64,000 nt of DNA from NCBI GenBank assembly GCA_036346255.1, contig CM070639.1, positions 32,208,165-32,272,164 of the forward strand, written 5' to 3'. The stretch is from Ampelocalamus luodianensis (Eukaryota > Streptophyta > Magnoliopsida > Poales > Poaceae). The notes beneath the pieces are model-generated. The model did not search any database, was not told the origin of the DNA, and was given only the letters and a program-made list of their open reading frames with translations. A program made the translations under genes and the position numbers. Below, piece by piece: positions 56,134-64,000 of this stretch (position 1 is its first letter; each line of letters starts with the position of its first letter).

Positions 56134-56400
56134 TGAGACTAAACAAGAGACAATATAGAGGAGTTAGTCTCTCAAATAGATTTATCAATTATGAACATAC
56201 TTGTTTGGATTTTTCCTTTTTATCTCTAAGCTGAGACTAAGCAATTTGTATGACAATACAAGTGTTAGTCTCATAAAGATTTGCCATTTGGAAAGCATAC
56301 CTCATTTGATTTTTACCTCTTTATCCATTTGAGACTAAACACTAGGTATAGCAAAAAGAGTGTCTGTCTCATAAATAGATTTGTCATTAATAACCAAAAC
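56134..56400 (-). repeat. Three-copy GAGACTAA...TTAGTCTC array
   Basis: Units of about 98 bp begin near 56,134, 56,231 and 56,329. Each has GAGACTAA and, 25-35 bp on, TTAGTCTC or a close variant, followed by ATAGATTTGTCAT. Confidence 0.7.
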
Positions 56401-56435
56401 TCCATTAACACACAATGGCAGGTCTAGATTCTTCA

Positions 56436-57072
56436 ATCTCCCCCTTTTTGGTAATTGATGACAAATCCTTTATCAATAGCAACATTTGGATATTATCAAC
56501 ATATATTGAGTATTTAAGCTATTGAAATGTAAACCATGCATATAATGTATTCTTTAAGCATATGAAAGAGACATATATAATATTTGATACACAACCAAAT
56601 GTGGAAAGATATTGATCCAACATTCTCCCCCTTTTGGCATTAATCACCAAAAACTCAAATCAACCTTAAGCCAAGTAAAAAATTTTGCATAACAAAGAGC
56701 TTGACAAGGGAAGTCATTTTAATCAGATCAAATAAACATTCTCCCTTTTTGCAAACAAGATCCAAAGAGGTAAAACTCCCCCTAAACCAGTGCATTTAAG
56801 ATATGAAAGGAATACATGCACATGAAGAATTTATGAAATTTTAACGGAGTTTTCTCTAAACAATGAATCCAAGGACGCATGATAGTTGATAATTAAGATA
56901 TAAATAATCATGCAACATTAAGAGATTCAATTAACAGCATAGCTCAGACAAGGATAATAAGCATAAACCATAACATTAACATTCACATATCCAACTAGTC
57001 TGATAGCAATTAAGATTAACGATCATTCATGGTTCAATAAGCTCACATAGATAACAAAAGATAGTATAAAGC
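56436..57072 (-). other. Copia-2 PPT and 3' untranslated region
   Basis: Minus-strand AAAAAGGGGGAGAT at 56,436-56,450 matches the Copia-1 PPT exactly in core. Further GGGGGAG-type runs lie at about 56,620, 56,745 and 56,775. No gene lies between the PPT and the end of the post-pol ORF. Confidence 0.75.
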
Positions 57073-58047
57073 TTATCCCCACAATACAAGGTCTATCGAC
57101 CTACATATGACAAGATAGCATCTAAGATGGAGGAGCATCTGTCGACGATGGAGCAACAGCAACTGATGTGGATGGAAGATCGCCCTGCTGAACATCTGAA
57201 GGGGTACGTCGAAGACTCCCAAACCTCTGATAAACAACCGGTACTCGCTGCTGCTGATACTCAGTGAGTCTCTCATCCATACGAACCTCTGATAAACAAC
57301 CGGTACTCGCTGCTGCTGATACTCAGTGAGTCTCTCATCCATACGAGTAACCCTCAAGTCCAAAGTATCCAATCTGGCTCTAGTCTCTGTATGCATTTGA
57401 TCATTCTTTGAATCCATGTGATCGATACTCGACTGAAGGTGCAAGAGAGCAGTCAAAACTGCATCCTGCTCCTGAGGACCTTGCTGTCCTGGATGTCCCT
57501 GAGAATATGATCCCTGCCCTTGATGCTGAAGAGGAGGTGGAAGAGGCACCTGAGGAGGAGGAGCATCTCTAGGCTTATACTCCTTATGCTCCATGTCACA
57601 ATTCTGGTCAAAATCAATCTTGCTCTGAATGAGGCTCATAATGTAGGGAGCAAAATAAATAATTTTAGTCTTATCTCCCTTAGAAGTGGCAATCTCTCTA
57701 ATGATCAAGTCCATCACATCAAACCTTGTGCCATCCATAATATATTTGATCACATTCCAGGCACGCCCATGTATCTCATCATTGTTCCCACTCCTAGGAA
57801 AGAATGATGCTCTCATGATTCTGTTAACCACACTGGGCAAAGGAAGAAGTCCAGTTACCTTTCCACGCACAAAAAGATTTGCTTGGTCATAAAACTCATC
57901 CACCTGAGTGAGGTCAAGAGATTCCTGAAGATGTACCTTTAAACCACTCGAATCTCCTAAACTCAGGGCACTTATGAAATCATCTTTGGTAGCTTCTAAC
58001 CTTTGATTTCCAGTCATCCATTCAAGATAGTCATGATCGAGATACAT
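57073..58047 (-). pseudogene. Copia-2 post-pol ORF, C-terminal part
   Basis: 324 codons are open on the minus strand. The conserved blocks GLLPLPSVVNRI, FFPRSGN, AWNVIKYI, DLIIREIATSKGDK and APYIMSLIQSKI match Copia-1 (16,638-17,876) in order and spacing. A Pro/Gln-rich linker and a helical tail with repeated MDSK/RMDERL follow. A 62-bp tandem duplication (57,222-57,345) shifts the frame, so the last ~65 residues are probably not native. The piece is joined to the upstream part (58,104-58,562) by a frameshift between 58,047 and 58,104. No membrane span was seen. The function is unknown. Confidence 0.75.
57222..57345 (-). repeat. Exact 62-bp tandem duplication in the Copia-2 post-pol ORF
   Basis: Copies 57,222-57,283 and 57,284-57,345 are identical by eye. 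62 is not a multiple of three, so the duplication changes the reading frame. Confidence 0.9.
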
Positions 58048-58103
58048 ATATCAGAGCATAAACTGCTCGATGGCCTTTGCATGAAAGTTGCACTTTAAAG
58101 AAA

Positions 58104-58562
58104 CTACTCCAATCTAACAGCTCTAAACAGACGAAGCAATCCATTATAGACTGGATTCTTTCCTATGTAGCTCCACTTCACAAAGCGATGGTTTGCAAAT
58201 TTCTTCTTAGCATAAATGATTTGATAAACATGCTGTTGGAATAGGGTGTGGAACATACCCAAAGTGGCATCTCTTGGAAACCTGAATTGATTGATGTGTC
58301 TCAATGTGGTATATTGTTCACTTTTCAATTTTGCCACATCAAGTCCAATAAACTGACGTTGATCAGGAGCAATGTCTTCATTCTCATCCTCATCCTCATC
58401 CTCATAATCATTGTCGTTGTTGATGTTATTGTCGCTGTCATCACTTGCATTTTCTTCCTCTTGTCCTACTTCTTCTTCTACATCTTCCATATGTTCGTCT
58501 TCGCTTAATTCTTTTGAGGAGGAAGGAGGTGCAGAGCGAGTCACAGTCCTCTTTTTCGGCAT
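58104..58562 (-). pseudogene. Copia-2 post-pol ORF, N-terminal part
   Basis: ATG at 58,562 (MPKKRTVTRSAPPSSS) is preferred because it follows a strong splice-acceptor-like sequence by 5 nt and aligns with the start in Copia-1. An acidic stretch rich in Asp, Glu and Asn (residues 20-70) leads into LRHINQFRFPRDATLGMFHTLFQQHVYQIIYAKKKFANHRF..KW, matching LRHKDQYLLPSNS..HTKFQEQVYEQIYGHHRKFADHKWIKW of Copia-1. The frame stops at 58,104 because of a shift and continues at 58,047. Confidence 0.75.
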
Positions 58563-59340
58563 AGTCACTGAGAAGGGATAAAGAATATCAAAGATTTTCA
58601 GAGATTGAATTAACAAGTATTCATAAACCATCTCTCACATCGCGCCCATTGTCACAAAGGTCGATCACGCTCGGCCTGGACCGCTGAAGGATCGGTCAGA
58701 CCGCCAGGTTGCGGCCGGTCAGACCGCCAGTGACAAAAGGCAATCTGAATTTTGGGAGAATCCAAAATTTCCAACTTTTGTACAATGGCATCATGGATAC
58801 TTATTAATCTACTCTTAGACTACTTGCAGGTTCAAATATTTCACTAAATAGAATTAATTTGGGGACAATTAAGTCAAACCCTAGGAATTTTGGGAAATAT
58901 ACAATGTGAGAGGATTGCAAGTAGAGAAGGAGTTTTACCGGCTATGGATGAAGAGGGTAGACAAAGGAGACGAGTCCTTGAAGCAATTTAGGGAACAACT
59001 AGCCGGATTTCAAAATACACCTCCACCTAAGGTTCCATATTTTGGTGAGTTAAACTAACCAAAATACAAATCACTAGGAGAAAAGAGCAGAGGAGGTGAG
59101 GGAGATCACTTGATTACCTTAGACTCCCAAGAAGATGGCCGGAGAGGGGGATCCGAGCCGGAGAGGAAGGAGGCGGCCGAAAGAGAGAGAGAAAAGAATG
59201 TTTTTGGTTTAGGAAGGAAGTGAGGAAGAAACTGTCGGGTGGAAGTTAAGAACTTCACGCAAAACCGGTCAGACCGCTGGGCATGGCGGTTCGACCGATT
59301 TTAGCGGTCCGACCGCTTGGACGGCGGCCGATCGGGACGC
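58563..59340 (-). promoter_or_regulatory. Copia-2 dyads, CT-rich leader and putative leader intron
   Basis: On the minus strand, CGGTCAGACCG-type dyads (59,330-59,261) are followed by a CT-rich leader (59,255-59,118) that ends GTCTAAG/GTAATC, a donor-like site. About 550 bp later CTTTATCCCTTCTCAG at 58,568 is a strong acceptor, directly before TGACT and the ATG. A second dyad pair lies inside (58,683-58,735). The same order exists in Copia-1. Splicing is inferred. Confidence 0.5.
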
Positions 59341-60396
59341 ATCGAATCGACAAATGATTCGAGACAAGATTTGAGAAAAGGTTAGAAATGTTGTATTTTG
59401 CTCCAAATTTTCACACAATCAATCAAACAAATATCTTTAGAGCATTTCCAACTAATATAGCCCTTTAAAATCCAACCCTCAAATAATTTTTATAAATTAA
59501 GCTTTAGTTTTCGCAAATGAAATCGTATTTTCGAGAACTTCCACAAAAAGAGCCAATATTGAGCAAATGAAGAAATTTTGAGTATCCAATTGCGTGTATG
59601 AGTTATAAATACCATCTTGGACTTATTTATGTGAAAAATTTAGGTTCAAATGGCTAAACTCACTTAAGTGCTAGAAAGTGACCACTTAGGTCAAACCGGT
59701 ATTTTGGACGAGTTTCAAAATTGAATAACTTTTGATGAGTTGGTCTTTTGGAGATTATTTGAATACGAAAAATGTTTAGAATAACCAACTCTACGATTTT
59801 TCTTTTGGGACAAAGGTCAAATTACTTTTAGAATAGATTTTACACAGAAATCTAGTTTTGATCAAAAACAAGATTCTATCATCTAGAATTTTGGGTAGAA
59901 ACTCATTTTTATTTAAACTAGGTTTTTCTTCAACCAAGACCATTTGTAAACATTTGAAATGCTTTCGTATACATTTTGCAACAAGTTTTTCAAAAGATAT
60001 ACTAATAATTTCAAATTTTTGACTTTTAGCTAAATGACTCAATTTCGAAAAATATTACTAGCACTTAATTAATTTGGGCGCACTTTGGGACGTGATATAC
60101 ATGTAAATGATTTAGCACTCCCCCTTAATGTGCCACCACCATCTTGCTCAAGATTTGAATAATCAAGATTAAGCACAAGAGCAAGAACAACCCTTTTATA
60201 AGATTTTCATGGAATACAGCCTACATAAGGTAAAGGGTCTAGATACTTCAATGTAAGTACTTATTACCGAAATGGCATTGGCTTATGATATGATAAGATT
60301 ATCCTCAAGCTTGGCTTCAATATTGACATATGGTGAATTTCATCTCTTCATGTGTGAGCCAAACCTCCAATGCATCTCGAAGTACCTATTAAGCTT
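59341..60396 (-). other. Copia-2 spacer between gag and post-pol region, pol absent
   Basis: In 1.05 kb of AT-rich sequence no protease, integrase, RT or RNase H motif was found on either strand. A minus-strand ATTAAGGGGGAGTG run lies near 60,120. In Copia-1 the same interval holds 3.2 kb of pol. Confidence 0.6.
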
Positions 60397-60886
60397 TTAA
60401 GCGCATTTGGTACCCAAAACTTGGTTGGGTCCGTGAATGTTAGTCACAATACTTTTGGGCACCCAAATGGCTCTTCTAATAATAGTCTTAGGTGAACTAA
60501 CAATTTTAGCAAACACATTGCCATTTCTAACCTTCCTAAGCAAATAATCATGATTATAAATAATTAGCTTAGGAGAGATACCTTTGGGACATTCCTTACT
60601 AAAATGTCCTTTTTCCCGGCAATTGTAGCAGGTTGGATATTTTCTTCTATCCTTTGCTTTCTTCTCTTGCTCCTTGCCGGCTTGCCTCTTATTTGAATGT
60701 CTTGATTTGACATCATTTTGATTTGGACACACCGAGGCAATGTGTCCTTTCTCATAACATCCAAAGCATTTGATATTCGAGTATTTCTTTCCTTTTGCTT
60801 TGGGAAGCTCTTCACCTTCTTCTTGGCGATGAAACCAAGTCCTTTTCTATAGTCTTCCTTATTAGGCATTTTGAGGAGAGGTGATC
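60397..60886 (-). pseudogene. gag: Copia-2 gag C-terminal part with two zinc knuckles
   Basis: Read on the minus strand from 60,886. KCFGCYEKGHIASVC (60,775) and CYNCREKGHFSKEC (60,630) are both complete CX2CX4HX4C knuckles, separated by a Lys/Arg-rich linker. The end has the AIWVPKSIVTN and GPNQV blocks usual for SIRE gag, then a stop near 60,397. The two knuckles lie in different frames (pieces 60,899-60,564 and 60,732-60,397). The N-terminal half is missing because the Tekay-4 LTR begins at 60,887. Confidence 0.75.
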
Positions 60887-62205
60887 TGTAACATCCCAAG
60901 TTTTAGACTTGTGTTTCAAATGTAAGAAAATGAGGGGAAATTAAAACTTTTCTTACATCTTGTATTTCTGTATGAACTGGACATTTGTTGTAAAGAAGTC
61001 ATGGGAATACAAAATCACAAGTCATTTTAGCCTACATCTTATTCTTCTTAGACACTCTTGTTCCATCTTGTGATCATCTCCTGAAATAGTTATCCTAAGT
61101 TCTTGGGTTGATGTGTGATCCTCTAAAAGTTTCACAATTTTAGGAATTGTTTGAATATTTTGGAGGTCAGTCAAACCCAAATCAAATTCTCGTCAAATGG
61201 GACCAGCACCTTGTGGAATTTTGGAGGAAAATGTATAGCACAAAACCTCTGCAAAATTTACACAAGGTCAACGACTCAGCTAGCAAGCTCCTGTAAACAT
61301 TTCATAATTTTTGGAGTGAGTTTGCTACCTCAAATAAATCCCCAAACTTCAGATCGTTTAAAACCCAAATTCAGTCCGAGTCCGACTGACTCGAGTCGAC
61401 TCCACCATTGACTCGGTTGAGCCAGCCCCTAGACCTCCGGTCTCGCCCCTTGGGCCGTTGGATCTCCATCCAATGCCCTGCACCTCCCGCCGATCCTTAG
61501 GAGCTCTTGAGCGCCTCGGCGCTAGGTGTGGTCCAAGCCCTGGATCTCCATCCAGCGGTCGACGACCTCCCCGCCCTCCTCGCGCGAAGACCGCCTCTGC
61601 ATTGGGTGATCCGGGACGCCCAAGACCACCCCATGTGAATTGAGACGCCCGTGACCTCCTCGCCCTTTTTTCCTCCCGACCTCCCCGAGTCCGGTCGCCG
61701 TGGTTTTTCCCGCACTGCGCGCCTCGCCGTGGTCGAGCAGTTGGGAGCAGTGGCTCGTCACTTTTGGTCCTTCCAACGCCTCTTTCGCCATGCATTAATT
61801 GTGTCGAGCCTCAGCCCTAAAAGAAGTCATCCCCTACCGCTTTGTCTAATCTAGCATGTCCATTGGTTGACTTTGGCGGGTACCCAGGGTTGCCGTTGCT
61901 CGGGCCTTGCTCCTTTGGCCGCAAAAGACCCCGAGCTCCTCCTCTATCCTTTAGACTCACTCTCCTCAACCAGGCCTCATTGTAGTCACTCGAGCTCATT
62001 TCTCAAAAACTCCGAGACCTCCATTGTCGGGTTTTGGAGCTCCCGAAGGCCTCCGAGCTCCAGTGGTCCCAGCAACATTCTGGCCTTTTTCACTGTCATC
62101 TTGATCACCTAGGGCTTGCTCTAACTTGCTTGGTTCACCTTTGTAGAGGTGGACAAGTTGGGAGGTGGCGTTTCGGGGTCGAGGTCATCTTCTTCTTCCT
62201 CGCTG
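60887..62205 (+). mobile_element. Tekay-4 LTR fragment, 3'-truncated
   Basis: It starts TGTAACATCCCAAG and stays collinear with the Tekay-1 LTR (2,501 on; 61,790 resembles 3,535; 62,130 resembles 19,880). It breaks off near 62,205, where family-Y LTR sequence begins. About 3 kb of the LTR are missing. Short GC-rich open frames (61,358-61,795 minus and others) have no support as genes. Confidence 0.75.
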
Positions 62206-62318
62206 GCAAGCTTGACGAGGATCTAAATAATCCTCATTTATTAATCAGGAAATATGACGTCACAAAGCATACCCCTTGAATATTATAAGGGAAGAACGAG
62301 TCGAAGTCGAGGTTATCC

Positions 62319-62455
62319 TACGACTACCCCTAGTCGTAAGCTCTTCTACGACTATGGTATAATCGTTACGACTACCCCTAGTCGTAAGTTCTTCACGACT
62401 ATGGTATAATCGTTACGACTCACGCCCGGTCGTAAGTCTTTCTACGACCACTACG
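62319..62455 (+). repeat. TACGACTA-CCCC-TAGTCGTA hairpin array
   Basis: Two perfect 8-bp stems with CCCC loops lie at 62,319-62,338 and 62,367-62,386 (period 48). A third, degenerate one lies at 62,413-62,435. GACTATGGTATAATCGT linkers separate them. Confidence 0.85.
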
Positions 62456-62688
62456 CTACATGATTCCTCACGATTTCATCGACCCACCCGCCGAAGATTC
62501 GATACTTAGTGAGGATCCAAACAGATAAAATACACGCTATATCCGACATAATCACGATAATTCCCCACTATCTTTGACTGATAACAGTTTGATAGCATGG
62601 GGAGGTTACTACTCCGGTAATTACTCTCATTATTGTGTAATAATGAGCGACTAATTAGCTCGGAATGACGATTTACCACCACCGCTAG

Positions 62689-62697
62689 TATAAATAG
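62689..62697 (+). promoter_or_regulatory. TATA box, Gypsy-Y LTR
   Basis: TATAAATAG is conserved in the minus-strand copy at 23,040-23,048. Confidence 0.65.
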
Positions 62698-62952
62698 GTG
62701 TCTTTTAGAGATAGTAGAGGGAGGACCCTTTTTGGGACAGAGAGAGCCTTTCCTGGAAGACGGTTAGGAAAACCTTCAGTCGATTATAATCCAGAGGGAA
62801 AATACAAGATACACAGGAGTAGGGTTATTATTCTTGTCCGAGAAGGCCCGAACCTGTATAAAAATCCCCGTGTCTCCTTCGTCTGCGTGATCAATTGTGG
62901 AGACCCCGAATCAAACAATCTTTACGTAAGATCGGTTCTAAAACACCGACGC

Positions 62953-62968
62953 TGGCGCCACCGTGGGA
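62953..62968 (+). other. Primer binding site, Gypsy-Y
   Basis: TGGCGCCACCGTGGGA starts 1-2 nt after the LTR. TGGCGCC-type sites are usual in plant Tat/Athila-like Gypsy elements rather than chromoviruses. Confidence 0.75.
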
Positions 62969-63015
62969 GCTTCGTAATTCCTTGTCAACAATTCTTTCTT
63001 TTCTTTGATGCTACC

Positions 63016-64000
63016 ATGGCAGGAGAATGGAACGAGGAGAATTGGTTCGACGGCCGACACGCAGACGCCGACATGGATGCCGTTTCGACTACGAACCGAG
63101 TATCGAATCTTTCGACGGTGTTGCCGCCTCGAGATCTTCTATCGATCTCTGAGATCAGATACCACCGAGTCGAGGAGGATCTTTATCCCCACGACAAGAC
63201 GCCACCGAGGGATCAATTTCTGGAGGTAAGGGTCAACCTGACCAAGAACATGGCTGCCTCGTGGCAAACTCACAACACGACGAGAGTTTTTCCTCCAAGT
63301 GTTCGAGTCCCCAAGGCAAGACGATTTGGCAAGACAAGTTCGAGGCCATCATTCCGAGCTCCATCGACATCCGATGGTCCTCTCTCCGAGTGCTTCCACA
63401 GGAAGAGGATCGAACATGTTGTTCATCCAAATCCAACCGCCCCGACGCAGACCTACCGCAGACGGAGACGGTTATAACCGAGTTCCCACCGAGGGGTTTA
63501 CTACAAGTCGCCAGATGGTGTCGCCGACCGCTTCCTCAAGTGAGGAGGTCTCGAGCGCAAGTTGAGGTCATCCACGGAGGTCTTTGTCCTTCCTCTCGAG
63601 CAAGGATCGTTCTCCCGTAAGAGGGATTGAACATGCTTCCACCGAGCATACTCTACACCGCCGTCAGAACGGCAAGGACACCACACCGGCGAATGAAACA
63701 AACACTTTAATGAACGTGCGGGACATCCTCAACGCTTCGCACTCCATTAAAGCAAGCTCGGGGTATGAAATGCACTATTTCGAGGCAACCCGACGGAAAG
63801 AATAGTGGCTCAAGAACCTTCCCGAGCCGCTTATTTCCAGTCGGAGGAAGCTCAAGAGCTCCAGCACATCAATGATTTGCTGGAAAACCCAACCCAAGAA
63901 CTCGCTCGAGCACCGGTGTCGAACCCGGGAGCGAAGGATCCCGAATTCTCTATGTTCAAACACCGGTCCAGGATTTCCAGCGTACACAGTCTCACAAAAA
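63016..64000 (+). pseudogene. gag: Gypsy-Y leader/gag N-terminus, runs off the window
   Basis: ATG at 63,016 opens AGEWNEENWFDGRHADADMD, and the frame stays open to 63,477 (about 154 codons). Another frame (63,584-63,805) then continues with coding-like sequence. The protein is polar, with no motif I can name with certainty. Position after the PBS suggests the start of gag or of a pre-gag ORF. The assignment to gag is by position only. Frame changes suggest decay or sequence error. Confidence 0.45.

Larger units (their letters stand above)
25372..56435 (-). repeat. Copia-2 LTR, split by Tekay-2
   Basis: On the plus strand the LTR starts TGTAAGATCGAGG at 25,372. It is interrupted at 26,070 by Tekay-2 (TSD CAAAC) and resumes at 54,100. 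The far border is either at about 55,620 or at 56,435; both show TG and a polypurine tract on the minus strand. The first 700 bp (25,372-26,070) contain no gene. The resumed part carries the TATA box and five tandem-repeat arrays. Confidence 0.7.
25346..60886 (-). mobile_element. Copia-2, SIRE-like element without pol, minus strand
   Basis: Read from right to left: gag zinc knuckles (60,886-60,397), spacer, post-pol ORF (58,562-57,073), PPT (56,450-56,436), LTR (56,435 to 25,372, split by Tekay-2), then a PBS and a short leader (to about 25,346) ending at the LINE. Neither protease, integrase, RT nor RNase H was found between gag and the post-pol ORF. Its gag 5' part is cut off by the Tekay-4 LTR at 60,887. 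It is either a non-autonomous derivative or a recombinant. Confidence 0.7.
62206..62951 (+). mobile_element. Gypsy-Y 5' LTR, 5'-truncated
   Basis: It is collinear with the complete minus-strand copy (22,792-23,660) from CTTGACGAGGAT to AAAACACCGAC. The first ~150 bp are missing. It carries the TACGACTA hairpins (62,319-62,455) and TATA (62,689-62,697) and is followed by a PBS, so it is a 5' LTR. Confidence 0.8.

Noticed and set aside
61358..61795. 145-codon minus-strand frame near the right end
   Set aside because: It is inside a truncated Tekay LTR, has low-complexity Gly/Arg composition and no homologue in sister LTRs.
22792..62951. Inverted Y LTRs as terminal inverted repeats of one giant DNA transposon
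   Set aside because: The right copy is a 5' LTR with PBS and gag, the left is a lone LTR, and the block between is explained by nested LTR elements. No TSD flanks the pair.

Overview
The window is a stack of plant LTR retrotransposons. I see no host protein gene, rRNA or tRNA gene. Grass origin (Poaceae) is my inference, from the dominance of SIRE-type Copia and Tekay-type chromodomain Gypsy elements with 4-5 kb LTRs and from the repeated CCGTTGGATC and CGGTAGTACCG motifs. I cannot name the species. Element names here are local labels: Copia-1, Copia-2, Tekay-1 to Tekay-4, and Gypsy-Y.

Layout, left to right. (1) 1-22,791 is the 3' part of Tekay-1 (+): a decayed pre-gag accessory ORF, a deletion joining it to integrase, a chromodomain, a PPT, and a 3' LTR whose last ~200 bp are missing. 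Copia-1 (3,854-19,859, +, TSD CCTGG) sits inside that LTR. A 5.1 kb Tekay-family solo LTR (4,393-9,496, TSD GTAGT) sits inside the 5' LTR of Copia-1. (2) 22,792-23,660 is a lone LTR of family Y (-) without a TSD. It is followed by a LINE reverse-transcriptase fragment (-) at 23,661-25,345. (3) 25,346-60,886 is Copia-2 (-), a SIRE-like element with gag zinc knuckles and a post-pol ORF but no visible pol. Its LTR is split by Tekay-2 (26,071-54,094, +, TSD CAAAC), whose integrase is split by Tekay-3 (34,105-48,815, -, TSD GGAAA). (4) 60,887-62,205 is a truncated Tekay-family LTR. It is fused to a 5'-truncated Y LTR, a PBS and the start of Gypsy-Y (+), which runs off the right edge.

Four exact 5-bp target-site duplications and open reading across the junctions fix the insertion order: Tekay-1, then Copia-1, then the solo LTR; and Copia-2, then Tekay-2, then Tekay-3. 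Coding regions are mostly broken. The best preserved are Copia-1 pol and the Tekay-3 integrase. LTR copies of one element differ mainly at CTG and CAG trinucleotides, by small indels and scrambles rather than C-to-T changes. Part of the apparent decay may therefore be consensus error at CHG-methylated sites.

The most interesting structure is regulatory. Both Copia elements carry arrays of short CGGTnnnACCG-type dyads just upstream of the LTR TATA box. They carry them again upstream of a CT-rich leader with a splice-donor-like site, and a third time inside the putative leader intron before the post-pol ORF. The dominant dyad differs between the two elements and matches within each. The LTR and 3' region of Copia-2 hold five successive tandem-repeat families, all dyadic. 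The Tekay LTRs share an RNA-hairpin candidate with wobble-preserving changes and a CTATTCGAATAG palindrome.
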